64,000 nucleotides of DNA from Fratercula arctica (Eukaryota; Chordata; Aves; Charadriiformes; Alcidae), in NCBI GenBank assembly GCA_947846985.1, contig CANTUZ010000003.1, positions 55,128,096-55,192,095 of the forward strand, written 5' to 3'. The notes beneath the pieces are model-generated. The model did no database searches. It worked only from the letters and a program-made list of their open reading frames with translations, and was not told the origin of the DNA. A program made the translations under genes and the position numbers. This document shows, piece by piece, positions 49,035 through 62,639 of this stretch (its first letter is position 1; the number at the start of each line of letters is the position of its first letter).

Positions 49035-49299
49035 TTTAAAAGATGATGATTTGGGCTTTTTTTTTTTTTAAATGTAATGTTAGTGTGTTGGGTGGGGAAG
49101 ATGTGTGCTTGGTCACAAGCCAAACATTCAATTTTCTATTCATATTATTTTTAAATGGGCCATTGAATGTAATTTAATCTGAAAAGAAGAACCTTGATCT
49201 ACAAAATATTCTTCTTACCACACCTTAGTAGTGAGAAATGCTATTTAGGGCGCTGATTAAGAGCCCTGAACTTGTTCCAAAAGAACAATATTGGCTTCC
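49035..49299. other. AT-rich spacer
   Basis: A short AT-rich stretch between the CR1 copy and the GC-rich segment. Nothing was recognised. Confidence 0.7.
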
Positions 49300-49860
49300 C
49301 CTTCCAAAACGAGGATGCTGCCTGCTGGGGGCAATTGTGGCTGCCAGGGGGTGCAGCCAGCCCCTGCCCCTGCCCTGCAGCCACCCTGCGGGTAGCAGAG
49401 CCCACCGCCAAGGCGTCCCCTCTGGCTGCGCTCACGCTGGTGCCTGCCATCTGTCCCCCCATCGGCTGCCAAGTCCCTTCCAGGCTCAGCCGTGACCTTG
49501 GCCAGCTGGGACACCGTGGGCTGGGAGCTCTGGTTACAACACAAACAGCCGGCGGTGGCTGCGGGATGCTGGAAGACCTTCCCCGGTGTTGCTGTGAAGG
49601 CAGCAGCGCGCCAGCGGAGCTGACTCAGCCCTTTCCCCTTCTGGTCGTGTTTTCGTCCTGTGAGGGAGAGCAGGGCCACGGCGGCTCGGTGGGCTGCGGC
49701 GGGGCGTTAAGGACAGACAGGCTGGCAAGCCAGGGCTGTGAATCTGGGCAGATCGAAGAGCCACCTCTGGCCCCAACAGCCTGGAGTCTGCAGTCTGTAA
49801 CCTGCCCTTTGAGTGATGGCCAGGCTCCCCCTGGGCTCAGGCTGGCACAGTGAAGAACTA
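49300..49860. promoter_or_regulatory. GC-rich segment with CpG-dense core, candidate regulatory element
   Basis: An abrupt GC-rich island in AT-rich intergenic DNA. Between about 49549 and 49707 I count roughly 15 CpG dinucleotides, a density seen otherwise only at the CCDC170 promoter. GCTGACTCAGC at 49619-49629 matches the core of a MARE (Maf/AP-1/NRF2-type) site. A 193-codon open frame on the + strand (49272-49853) is explained by the low stop-codon rate of GC-rich DNA and has no recognisable domain. Confidence 0.35.
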
Positions 49861-52800
49861 AGAAGCGCTACGACAAGTATTTCAAAGCGTTTCTTGTGTG
49901 TATCCCCCGTACTGCAGTAAAAGTGGAAAAATATGCAGTGTAAGTTATAAAGTAGCAGTATAAATTGATATGGGCAGCCGCTCGGGCTGGCTTCTTGCCC
50001 TTAGGGGTGGTCAGAGACTCACAATTAACCCGAAGGGCATCCCAAAGGATAAGCAGAAATACAGCACTGGCAGGCAACTCTCAGACTTTTCTTTGAAGTC
50101 ATTTGTTGTTTTTTTCTTAGCCTCCACATGCTCCATTGCATTTTCTATCATTAACAATATCTTTCTCACCTTGATCTTTCACAGATCACTTATCTGCAGC
50201 GAAATCTCAGAAGCCAGCCCTGTTCTCCACCCAGCGAGGTTTCAAGCCTGTCCCCTGCAGGGAGCCCCAGTGTCAGCCAGGTTGTGTTGGGCTGCTGGAG
50301 AAATCTGGCCATGCTCTTCCTCGGCTGCCACTTTCTGTCCCTCTGCCTCCTCCAGCGCTGTGCTCCACCTCTAGCCAGGCCGCGACGAGACCTTCGCAGT
50401 GCTGTGGAGTTCAGCAGACACCGAGATCCAGTTCACTTTCTTGTGTAAGACTGCAGAGCTTTCTAGGCTGCTGTGGACACGTCAAGATGCTTCATACCCC
50501 TTTTAGGTGGTTTTCTGGAGCTGCTGGGGCAGTGGGTATGCGCTCGTGTGGGGAGGAGAAAGAGCAGAAAGGTTTTGGTCAATCTAAAGGGATCCTATGA
50601 AATCGCGAGCCTATGTTGGGCGTGTGGCCACAAGGGGACAGATGTGTACTGCTGGTTCGTGACAGGGGAGGTGGAGCTGCAAGAAGGAGTAATACAAGGG
50701 TAAAATGATGGCAGCAGACAATCCAGACAGGTGCTGGTGCGGATGTTTGTGAAGCAGGCTGCAATCATTTTTATACCAGAAGTCCTATGGCCACCAGTGT
50801 AGATGAAGGAATCCTGCAGGTTACGGCATAGAAGTCCTTTACAGCTTTCCTTGGAGATTGGTCCAAGCCAGGCTGTGCAGAATAGTGCTAGACTAGCGCT
50901 GAGATTATCACACTAATACCAATGCCTAATCATTTTGATATTGTTTACTATTAGAAACATTTAGAAGAATACTTCTATGGCGTCCCTTCAGCGCATGACA
51001 CCATTAGCTGGGTCTGGCTGCCTTTGAGAATATGGCTTGGGAACAGTTGAACAGAGGATAGACAACAGCGCTGGGGAGGCTCCAGCAGGAATGGAGAGGT
51101 AGTGTGGCTCATGTAACATTTAGGGATCCAAATCCGAGCATGTATTGATGACATTTTGCTGCCTGAGGGTTTGTGGAAGGAGGTAGGGACAGAGAGTATT
51201 TGAGATGCTTCGCACAAAGTCACGGAGCTAAAATGGATTGATTCAAGTGGCTAAAAATATGATTGAAGATTACTTCCCTTTTTTACTGTTAGCAACTATT
51301 AAGCTCAACAGTTCAAGCCAGCAGGCCATGGAGAGCACAGGAATCAAAAAAAGAATAAATATTTGAAAAAGCAACCAGTAAACAGAGATTGATTTAGACT
51401 AATGACCTAAACAGAAAATGATGTCGTGGGTTCAGAGCTGCACAGAATAATTCTCTGGTGATCATTCTTAACTGTAAGGCTTTATAAACTTCTCCTGACT
51501 TGTGGATGAGCTTCAGGATAGAAACAAGAGGAGCTAATTGCCCTTGGAAATCTGCCTGTGATGTAGAGGGAAAAAGGGAAGCTGGAGCAGGAGGAATGGC
51601 TGATGAAGTGCCCGAGGACTGCTGCCCAGCTGGTTTTTGAATCAAGGTAGGTAAGCTTCCTTTCAGTCTCCTGAAGGAGACACATGGCAATGCCTGCACC
51701 AGCAAGTGACAGATCCAAAATCCCCCCTGTTAGGATAACAATTTTTCACGACAGCTTTTTTATTCTTAAGCAGTGGGCTTTCAAATGCTTCTAATATAGT
51801 TCTTTATAGTGGCTTCCTGGCCTGAAAGTCAAAGGAGAGGTTGTATTTCTCCAAAAATGTTCCCTCTGTGGTTTTCCTAAGAAATTCCTGACTGGCTGGG
51901 GAGTTCAGTTTATATATGTGTCTGTAGCACTAGTATCATTGCCTGTAATGCAACGTGATGCACTGACTTTATTTACAGGAGGAGCGAAGTCTTCCATGCC
52001 AGCTGGCAGAATGTATCCATTTGAAAATTCAAGCCAAAATGGTTCAGTGATTCCCAAGAATAAGACTAATGGAAAACCCATAATTTACCTATATCCATAA
52101 ATAAAGATCTGGCAATTTGGAGCAGAGTAAAAAATGCCCTTCTTTATAATGAGTGTTCCTGCCTGCTCTGGGCCGGAACAAAGGTTGACGTATCTCCCTG
52201 CTCCCAGTGCTCTTTTCACTGGAAACAAGTGGGAGCGGAAGGAGTGGTCCGGCTCAAAGCCACAAGGGAAAAGGGACAGACTGGGGAAGGAGCTAGTTAT
52301 GGTAGGTTTCACAGGGGAGGGAGGAGAAAGGAAGGTTCATGGGACAGATACAGGAAAGGTGAGCTGTGGGGAAAAAAAAGAGAGAGGTGTGAGTAGCTGG
52401 GTAGGTATGTGAGGAGGAGCGTTTGGGAGAGCTGAAGCTTGGGAAGCCAGCAGCAGGGAGCAGTGAGGGTGGGAGCTCATCGGAGCTTTCTAGTCAGGGA
52501 GACCGGGATGAAGGACATGGAGGGGAGCCAAGGGAGGGAGACTGAAGCTGAGAGTGTTGGGTGCAGTAAGGTGAAAATCCAGGAACAGCACAAGAAAATC
52601 ATCACTTGCATGTCCAAATGAAGGAGGAAGAGTGGGAGGAAGCAAGGTGATGTAGGATGGAAAAAAACATGTGAAACAGTGTTTTGCTGTGCAAGGACTG
52701 TCTCGCCTTGTGTGCATCACTGCAGTTGGCACAAGTGCCTTCTAGCCACGGTGCATGCCACCGGACTACTGCTTGGCAAGTGCCATTTGCTTCCTTGTCC

Positions 52801-55800
52801 ACCTCTCACAGGGACTGTCTTGAGTCAAATCTGTTTGCAGGAACAGCACTGCTCCCAGCCTTTCACACCAGCGGGAGACCGGACAGGCCGTCTTCATGAA
52901 GTTCTTCCACTGTGTTTTTGTATGTGCATTCTGTGTATCGGAAGGGCTTTAATATCTGGTTTCTGGCAGTGAAGAGAATGCAGAATGGCTGTTAAAGATC
53001 AATTGGAATTATGAGAGTGAATAGGCTCTGAAACTCAGGGACACAAATTGAGTTTCTAAAGCAGATATGACCAAAACTAAAATAATGTGCTTCCTGCCTC
53101 TGTCAGACTTCAGCAATGCTGTCAAAATGAAGGGGGCAGAACAAAGGCCGGGGAAAAAATATGAAGAAAAAGTTGGTTTGAAAATGGTCTAAATACAAGA
53201 GTGAAAAATACAAATATTTGAAATGTAGGAGTTCCTAAGACAGAAATAATTCTATTTATCTCACCTAGCAAGTCTCAGCTTCTTGCTAAATATAATGGCA
53301 ACTGCTATTTCATATTGAGAAAGTGAGAAATCAATGGGAAATCCCTCCCGCCTCTCACTGCCACTGACTAAGCTACATTTTCACCTCGTGGTAGCAGGGC
53401 GCTGTGGTTTGACTCTCCCCAGCAAGGCTCCTGGTCCCCGACTGCCCTCCGCTGCTTGGCCCTTGCAGGAGAGGAGTCTCCCAAGGACACAGCCAGACCG
53501 ATGCATCTATTTGGGAAACTGTAAAATCTTCAGAATGTGGCATTTTTCACACACACACACAAAAGATTTATCATGAAGAAAAGACGCTTTCCCCACTGGA
53601 AGAATTGCCAACCCTTCCCTGTTCCAGTGGTGGAAGAAGGTGGGGAGAAGCAAGGGCATAAAGATGTCGCTTTTGATTTGTAGCTGGTGTCTCGGTGAGT
53701 TTGCCCCGCGTCGGCTGGATGAAACACTTCACCGAAGGATCTCCATTCAGTACGTTATTAAAGCCAGAAGACGGGAGGAATTGCAGCTTTGGATAGCAGC
53801 TGAGAATCCCGTGCCTCCTCCATACCACACAGAAATTTGTTTTATAGTTTCTAAATGAAACAGGGTTTTAAATGTCTTTTCGATGTGTCTTCAATGAAAG
53901 ATAATTAGACCATCACAAAGACTCTACTCAACAAAACAAACTAGTCAATTTATTAGATTAATGCTTCTTACAGGAAGAAAAAAATGCTGGTGATTACTAC
54001 ACATCCTTAATGGTGTAGTTCACACAATATAAAATTACTCTTTGCACTACTGTTTTGAAAAGGAAAATTTCATAAATGTCAAATATTTTATTGTTTCATT
54101 TTATAAATCCCAGTGCTCTATTTCCCTTTTGCCACCCCAAATCCTGCAAGTTAGTTACAAACTGATCCTGCCACATATTTAGTTACAAACATGTTTTATG
54201 AATTAGCACTTGGATAAATCAGATTCTGCAAAACTCTTTGAATATCTGAAATATTTTACATTTTAGAATGTGTAAAAATATGGGGGGTTTTATGTACTTT
54301 GGCCTTTATCTCTGTCATAGTTAACTCCCCAAAATACATTTGCAAGTTGTTGGTTTTTTTTTTCCAGAGAAAAAAGTATTTTTTTTAATAGGAGAACATT
54401 CCTTTGTGCTCTATGGTCCAAGGCTCCTGTTCTGGGAAGGTTAAGGACTGAAGTCTTTATTCTCTGTTTAAAAGGAAGGTAATTACAGTTGCCTACCCAC
54501 CCTTAGAAAGTTCTTTAAAATTTTTGTAGATGAAGCACTAGACTATTAGGATTTTATACTTGGTTACATATAAGACTTCCTGTAATTTGTTGAATTTTTT
54601 CTTTAGAAAAATTTGGAAATATTATTCTATGTTATTTGCTTCTAGTTTTGCTTTTAGCTTACAATAAACTGTAATGACATTTATTTCTAAAATGGACGGT
54701 AATTTTCACATCATGAAAATCGCAGTCTTTTAATGTTAAAAGATTCCTTGCTTAAGCTGTTCTGAAAAGCCTCTTATAGATGACCACATACTTTCAGTGG
54801 CGAATTGGGCTACCTTGCAGAATAAATTTCTGAACACAGTACACTTTAAATAAATATTTCACAAATGAGGCTGTACTTGTCTTAGAGTTGTAGTTAGAAG
54901 TTAACACTTCCTTTGGTTTTACCACTCCGCTGTTTCTCAGCTAGGCACAGGTGTTAATCAGCAAAAGCCTTCTCATGGTAACATTCATATTTTTTATAAA
55001 AATAAGAGTGAAAACTTGCTGCAGCAGAGCAACTGCGCAAGCCTCTGCCATGTTCTCTTGTGCTTTGGGAAGCTGAAATTGTGTTCCTGGAGAAGAATAA
55101 AGGTTTACAAGGGACTTGGGTGTGATACTTGCCAATATTTTCCTTTTAACCACCTTGTTTACTTCTTGAGAACCTACTGGGAGAGCAACTTTCTAACTAA
55201 TGAACACCGTGGTAATGTACTCCCTTAATTGGTGCCTATTCTGTAGACCTTAAGTGCAGCTTTAGCACCATTGCCCATGTGTAAATTAAATTAACATGGT
55301 AAAGAAAAGTGTCAGAATACAAAAATGCTACAATGTGATGAACAGAAAACGCACGCTGTGCTGTCCACCAAATAATAATCACATTGATGATGATGACAAA
55401 ATGATAATGCTGACTTATCTTAATAGACAAATTTCTTTGCAAATGTTTTAACAGTAACTTACTAATAGCTACAAATATAATTAAACTATACTAAATTGCA
55501 GTAAAAGAAATTAATAATTGCTTGCGATTTATTAATAATTAATAATAAGACTATGCTCTGACATAATACTTTCTATGGCAGGATCTCAAAGTGCTTGACA
55601 AAGGACTGCTGGCCCATTGTTTCTGTCTTTACAGAGAGGGAAACTACAACAAAGTGAAGTAACTTGCTGAAAAAAGCAGCGAAGCTCAAGGCGGATGGAT
55701 TGCTGCATCCTCCGGTTCTGTCCTGGTGCCGAGCCGCACATCTGTGCGGCATCTGGACCTGATCCTTCACTGTTTTTCCTGGGGTCCTGCCTTTCCTGAC

Positions 55801-58740
55801 ATGAAATTATTACAGAGCCCAGATCTTCCTGCAGTATAATAGAACCTCCAATTTAAAAATTGCTGAAGGAACTACATTTGCTTCACCGAAACAAAATGCA
55901 TTTCTTGATGAAACATGAAAAGCAGTTCAACTCGGGCGCAGTCTGAATGCCATCACTTAAACTCCAGTCTGTTTGGTAGACCATGTAGAAAGGGGACTAG
56001 AGTTATGCAGGAATAGGATTTAGCAATTTTTAATGTTGCTTTCCCTCTCCTTTGTAAAATATCTGAATAGCATTGTCATAAATATTTGTACATAATCCTA
56101 AATAGAGGGTGTTTATCAACATCAGTAGGCCCAGAGGAATTAGAAATATAAACAGGAGATACAATAAAATCCAGTTTATTTTAAAAAATGGTGCTTATGC
56201 TTCTCAGAGAAGAAAACTGAAACAGGATTCACAGTTTCGTGAAAAGAGGCATTTTGTCACAGGCAAGAAATTGGAGACCAAATGACAGAGAAATATAATT
56301 TCTTAAAAAAGCAAGTATGTACTGGTACTGGTGAGTTCCATACCATGTCAGAAGTGACTCAGTAAGCACTAGTAAGCGTAAAGGGTCTGCAATACATCTG
56401 AAACGAGCACAAGCTTATATCAGGAGTCCTCAGATGAATGTTAGGAAAAAATTTACAAGCATTCATAAATCAGAAAAGAGCCTTCAGAACATTTTGGAAA
56501 GCTTCCTATTTCCATGCAGAAGTGCCCTCGAAGGGAGTGGAAGTAAGTTGAGATTTCTTAGCATAGTTCACAAGCCACATCCATCAAAGAAGGGGTTAAC
56601 TCAGGCAGCAATCAATGACCAGATGATCATGGGCCAAGCAGCCATGTATAAAAGAAGCAGAAGAGGAGAGTGAGGGAATAAAAGCTAAATGCATTAAGGC
56701 AGATGAAAGGCAAAGGGACGTGATCTTCGGAGAGGAGGGAGAGACGCTGTGGGACGCAAGGAGGGCAGCGGTGGGGCGGGCGGTGTGGGTGAGGGCAGAC
56801 CAGACCTGCGCCCACACCGGGCAGTGGCCACTCCGGTAGCCAGTGCTGCTGCCCTGCACACTGGCAGCAAAAAGTCCCCCATGTGGGACAGTTTGAGCTG
56901 AAGCAACCCGCTTATAACCTACATGAGGGGACTTGGAATTTATAAACAAAAGTATTCAAAATATCAAAATCCCAGTTCTTCTGATTAACTCAGAATACAT
57001 TTGGTTTTGTGTCTCCTGGAAGCTCACCACGATGTACCAGCTGGGCATGTTGGCTTTCACGGTTCCACATGAAGAACAACGTAATTTTAAATTAAATTAA
57101 ATTAAAGCTCTGAAAAAAATGCAAAAGGCCCAACATGTTCCATTTAAAGAAGGGATTACATCTTTCACTCCAAAATATGTCTATAAAAAACCCAGAAGGG
57201 TTGTAAAAGCCCTGAAGTATCAGCAAGCAGGAGGTAAGTGAGGACTGGTCCCTCGAATAAGTGCTGTGGGATGGGTGAGAACGGCTGGCCTGAGCGATCA
57301 GGATGCTGGTGGCATCTCCATGTACCTTCCCGCATGTGCAATGAGGGAACAGGATCAGATTGCAAAGCAATAAAATGATGCTGGTGTGGAAGACCCTCCT
57401 GAATTACTGAAGTCTCCATGTGGATATAATGTATATTCCTTCTATACATCCGGCTGCATGATGGTCATTGCTTTTTAACATGATACAATGATTCCCAGTC
57501 ATGAGACTGTGGTGAGTGCTCATCAAATAGGATAAGGTGATGTTTGCCATATTGAACTCAGTTATAGTCAATTCACCTGTAAAATCAACTATATGTTGTT
57601 TTATTGTTCTTGAAATCCAGATAAAATGCCTGCTTGAAACAAACGGCATTTTTCAGTAATTTGTGGTGCCTTAAAATGCTTTCATCCTCCCACTGAAGGC
57701 ATTTCACTTAGTAATGGTCAATTCTTGTTTGTCTTGAAAAGACAAGTAGTAGAGGAATGGTAACAGCTTGCAAAAAGATCTGTAAAGAGCATACTGGTAG
57801 GCCAGTAACAAACAGGCAGAAAAGGTGGGGCTTATCTACTGAAATCTTCATTGGGCTGGGAAAATCTGTCACATGAACTCGTGCTGGTGGCTGTGATCAA
57901 GATGTGACAGGGCTATCAGTGGGACAGATGCGTACACGCCTGGAGAGAATCTGATCGTTCCTGTCACAAGAAAGGGACTGGGATAGATGTTTTTTGGGTT
58001 TTTTTGTTTGTTTGTTTGTTTTTTTTCCCCATCCAGAATTACTATTATGTATTAGAGATCCGTCTACGGTTGGTAATATTTTCAACAATATAACTAGCTA
58101 TAGCAGTATTTTGCCTTATTGTTTCTATCCTCAACTTTGCAGTTAGAAACTACAGTTCAGTATTTTGTTTATAGCTATTTTTAAAGTCTTACCCATTACA
58201 GAGTAACACTTCAGCTTTTTATGGAGACACAAAACAAGCTGACAAATTAAAAATGGAGGAAATTATATTCCAGCAATAAGTTGAGCAGTTTGGCTATTGT
58301 GGCATTTCTTATTTAACTGCTTCTAAGTGTTCTTTCCCCTGCTCAGAATTCTAGGTAGTCCAAAATAAGTGAAATACAAAATCCCTTAAATTTTCAAGGG
58401 CAGCTTCTTTAGCATATTACATTACATGTGTACTTGTATGTTTTATTCTGTTACTAAATACTAGCAGGAAACTAAAATGGGTACTTACTGCAGATGTCCT
58501 ATTTTACTGGCTAGGCTAGTGTGAAGAGCTATAGGGAAATGTGCCACTAATGTAAGAAATAATGTCGGAAAACGAATGCCAGTGTATAATACAATTTAGG
58601 AGTTGGCTGTGTAGGAAAAAGTCCGAGAACTCTTTTACCTAATATGTTTTCAGAGACGACGCACACATCTGCGGGAATTTTCAACTCAAATAAACCAGCT
58701 AACAGGTACAAAGTCAGCATGATGCTATTATTTGGGAAGC
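49861..58740. other. Intergenic region, no gene seen
   Basis: Nearly 9 kb of mostly AT-rich sequence with moderately GC-richer patches (50200-50450, 53340-53480, 56740-56840). An ACAC run lies at about 53550-53562 and a T/G tract at 57993-58026. Many short open frames on both strands have no supporting features. No interspersed repeat was recognised. Confidence 0.65.
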
Positions 58741-58801
58741 AGGCAGCAGCTGTCTGTGGCACAACGCAAATTCAGAACAACTGACAGAAAAATATTGACC
58801 G

Positions 58802-58809
58802 TATAAATA
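58802..58809 (+). promoter_or_regulatory. TATA-box match
   Basis: TATAAATA in a moderately CpG-containing context. If used, initiation would fall near 58830-58840, just ahead of the candidate exon ending at 59190. Confidence 0.35.
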
Positions 58810-58831
58810 AAGAACAGCCAAAAGAATCGGG

Positions 58832-59190
58832 AGACAAAACGCTACCAGTGCTGTTGCAATCACGCGGTGAGGTTTGGAGGCTGTTGCCTAACATTTTCGT
58901 GTCGGATTCCCGAGGATGCCCAGTCGGCACTCCAACAGGCTGCCGAACTAATTCAATCAGTTGGTCGCTGCCACAGAATTATAAAGATCACCGTATTTTA
59001 CATGGTGTATCGACTAGCTGCTTTTTCCACTGCCGTTTGGTTTAGATGATCTATCAGATGCAAAGAAGCCAGTCCAGCATCGTTAGCCAGCCGTGGCTGG
59101 CCGCTTAGTGCGTGTACCTCGGGAAAGAGCAACGTCCTGAAGAGCTGAGTGCAGTCCCAAGGACGCCAGAATTTGCCCTGTTATGGCCAG
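58832..59190 (+). ncRNA. Candidate non-coding first exon (possible distal ESR1 leader)
   Basis: The segment starts about 30 bases after the TATA match at 58802 and ends with a fully consensus splice donor, CAG|GTGAGT, at 59190/59191. It keeps more CpGs than its AT-rich surroundings. The ATG at 58916 has only an 11-codon frame, so the exon would be non-coding leader. Mammalian ESR1 is known to use several far-upstream promoters with non-coding exons, and CCDC170 is its upstream neighbour. The link to ESR1 is inference, and a lone TATA plus donor can occur by chance. Confidence 0.25.
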
Positions 59191-62170
59191 GTGAGTTCAA
59201 CCCGATGAAAACATCAAACTATGTTATGTATCAATGTGGGCCCTGAAAAGAGTTCAGACGTGGAGTCTTGTTCCTTGTGGTGAGAAAATGGGGTTATTAA
59301 TAAGAATAGCCCAGTTATTAGTGAAGTAGAAATTTTCTTTGAGTAGCCTGCATTTTTTAGTCCCTGTTGGAAATAGCCCATACGACTGGGTTCTATTTAT
59401 ACCTTTGGTTTAAATGTTCTTAACGCGATTATTGATTTAAATTAACTTTATCGCTAGCAATTTAGCTAAATACCAAGATAAAAAAACCTGATTCTAGCAA
59501 TAACAACAAAAGAGTATTGAACTGAAATAGGGCCTGATACACACTGTTAACCAATTAACATTTTTATTCTGGGGCCAAGAAATACCCATTTGCCTTTAAC
59601 AGAATGACCGATCAAATGGCTGTCAGTCAGCCAATCTGATAAAGGTCAGCTATTGAAAACCCAGTCTGTCAGTACACAAACTAAGTGACCTTTGTTGTTT
59701 TGAAAGGAAAATACACTATTTTCACAGATGCACCTGCTGTGCCTCCATTACAAAGCCTTTAATGAAATTTTATGGCAGAAATATTAACATCAACTTCCCT
59801 AGCGTCACTTCTTGTGCATCGGGGGTTCTTTGGGCATCTGGACAGCACAAACTTGGTTTAAATAAAATGGTGTGGTTTAATCCCTTTAAAACGTTGTTTA
59901 CTTTTACTTTAGTCAAACAACTCATCCCACAGTAAAACTGGCTGAATAAAACTGACAGGGGCGAAAAAGAGGAATTTGGAGGCTATTCCTAAGAGAGGCA
60001 GCTATTTTATGTGGAGATTTGCATTTCAGATTGTGGAATAAAACTTGAGCAGCTTTTTGTTTGCCTAAATTTGAAAGGATTTTGAGCTAGTTTAACTCTC
60101 AATAGAGAGTTGGCCAAGAAAACACAAGTGTGTGAGCCGCCGCAGCAGAGCCGATGGGTACCCTCTCATGGCTGCTGCTTCCCGAAGGAGAGGGCCAGCG
60201 CTGGGTGCCGCAGGCAGGGGACAGTTGCAGAGTAACTTTCCTACGCGAGGAAGTTTGCACAGGACTAACTCATTGGTACAAAGAGATTCCCTCATGTTCT
60301 TGGTGAGGAGTTGACTTATTTATCGCTCTCTTGCGTATACCCTTTTTAAGAAAAGAAGTAAAAAGAAAGTCCTCCTCTAAAGGCGATTGCCTGCGATACC
60401 ATCAGCTGGACACATGTTTAGCTCCAGAGTCAGCTTCAGTAGTTGCATCACCGTGCTGATCTAAATCTCTCCGTGCCATGTCAGCCCCGAGGGAGTATTT
60501 TGTGTCTGTCGCAGCATTCCACGTACCAGGGAACAAATAATATTTCAAGATGTACATAGCTCTTGTTTTTCTAGAAGAGAAACCCACAGCTCCCAGTAAA
60601 ACTGTCATGCAAACTAGATATCCTATCTTAATAGGTAAATTACGTATTTATTCTTTTAACATTCGTTTTTCTTTTATAAAGTATCAGAAATGTGCATTCT
60701 TAATTTGAAAGAGTGAAGCTGCTCCCCCTGCTAAGCTGCTGGTGTCTTTAGCCATGACTTTTGTCCTCTTGCTTTCCACAGTTCTGGCATCTGTTATCTG
60801 CAGTCACTTCTTTCATAAGGACGGTGGTTTTTACATACACATTCTCTCCTTCAAATGAAAGCGAGAACCATTTTCATGATTTTACAAAGATCTTAAAGGA
60901 CTGAAGATTTACTCTGTCTTTAAGATAGGATATCAGGATCTTTTAATAGAGATGGGAATTGCATGTATGGCTTCAAAGAGTAAATCACATAAATGTAGTG
61001 TGAAAGTATTGCACAAAAATCCTCAGTAATAACACTGAATATATCTGCTTACATGATTCCTGTAAATAAATATGATTACTGAAAACGCCTGCTAATTCTT
61101 CCATTGCTCAAATGGTGCCAGTTTCAGCAGCCTGAAAATACAAGTTTGTTGTCATTTGTTAAATCCTGATTTTATGCTTGTTTTATTTTCTACGTCTGTT
61201 GCCTTATGAAGCTGGAGACAATCAGAAGTATTTTTGTTTTATGTGCTTGCTTACGAGCAGAACCTTTACTAATGTCAGCATTAATGTAGAAAAGATACTG
61301 ATACCTGTAGGCTGCCGAACAAGCAAGACGGCTATTTTCCCCCAGCTTATATACGGGCGCTGTGCTATGAACGCGTACATGAGTCTATATGCAGGCATTA
61401 GCAGTACGTTGTATACATATGCCTGGCACTGAGAGAATAGTGCGTGTGAAGCTACAGTTTTATCTCAGGGGATGTCAGCTCCTCTGAAGTGGTTTGCCAG
61501 GAGTCAAGCTGGCAGTATTTTGAGGATTGAAGCTTACAGTTTTAGCCCATCACATCAGTCTCTTTCTTTCTACACCCCTGGAGGACACAGAGGACGTCCG
61601 TCTGGCAGCTTGCTCTACCCCAGTTTTCCACTATCCAATAGACCTTTGGGGTTTTGTGCCATTTTTCTTCCTTTCTTTCCCATCTTTGTCCTTACTGTCA
61701 CCAAAGGGATGTGGGGAGAGAAGGTGAGTGTTGGCCCCCTGATTCCTCTCACACAAGGACTGACCCAACACAGCTGTGAAGGAAGGGCTTGGTCACCCTG
61801 AACCTTCTAGAAGAAGCTGGTTCCTTGGACTAACACATCTTTCCCGTGGCAATTGTATCATCTCCCTCGCCGATCCCTGAGGTTCAGCAACATGTGGCCT
61901 CCCCAAAAAATCCTGAAGTGGGAAAGAAAAAACAGCAACAGTGCAGAAGCTCCTAATGACGCATTTTTTTTAGCCTGATTTCTGATTTCCTTCTGAGTCC
62001 GAGCGCGTGTGTGTGTGTGAGAGTGATGGTATAGTTAGATATGTTAGACTTCAGTCAGAGTGCAGTTGTTGAAGACTGGAAAGAACTATAGAAACAATCT
62101 AAAAAAGGTTAGAAAGAAGAAACACAAAAAATATACCGCTATACCATGTTTGTCTGGGTCCTGCCTACTT
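59191..62170. other. Intergenic region with motif-rich block at 59400-59700
   Basis: No gene was recognised. The block at 59400-59700 carries homeodomain-type ATTA/TAAT words. It also has an HNF1-like palindrome GTTAACCAATTAAC (59546-59559, one base longer than the usual 13-base site) and AAAGGTCA (59641-59648), identical to the NR4A monomer element. A GT run lies at about 62008-62020. Confidence 0.5.
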
Positions 62171-62173
62171 GGA

Positions 62174-62639
62174 GAAAAAAAAAAAAAAATTATATAATAT
62201 TTTAATATATATATTATATAATATATCTATATATATTATATATAAATATACATTATATAATATATATAAACTATTATATAATATATATTTTATATAATTT
62301 TTATATTTATATAGAAAATATATTTTATATAATTGTATATTTGTATATAATATATATTACTGTATATTTTATATATATTTATATATATAATATATATAGT
62401 ATAATATAAATTATATATAATTTATATATATTATATATTTTTATATATATAAGTATATAACATATATTATGTATATTATATATAAACCATACATATTATA
62501 TATAATATATTTTTATATATAAAATATATTTAATATAATTTTTATATTTTTCATATTATTTATATATATAAAAATTTATAAATTTATATAAAAATATAAT
62601 ATATATATATTTTTATATATATATATTAAAAATATATAT
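62174..62639. repeat. AT-only low-complexity tract
   Basis: After a 15-base A run, about 450 bases consist almost solely of A and T in TATA/ATAT units with slight irregularity, interrupted by only a few G or C. It is strongly self-complementary. It looks like an expanded and degenerated (AT)n microsatellite. Confidence 0.92.

Noticed and set aside
49272..49853. 193-codon open frame over the GC-rich segment at 49.3-49.9 kb
   Set aside because: Other frames on both strands are also open, as expected of GC-rich DNA. The Cys/Gly/Pro-rich peptide has no domain or splice support.
58867..59049. 60-codon frame containing EDAQSALQQAAELIQSVGR, which looks helical
   Set aside because: It is too short, has no good start context and no match that I know. 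It overlaps the candidate non-coding exon, which better explains the segment if anything does.
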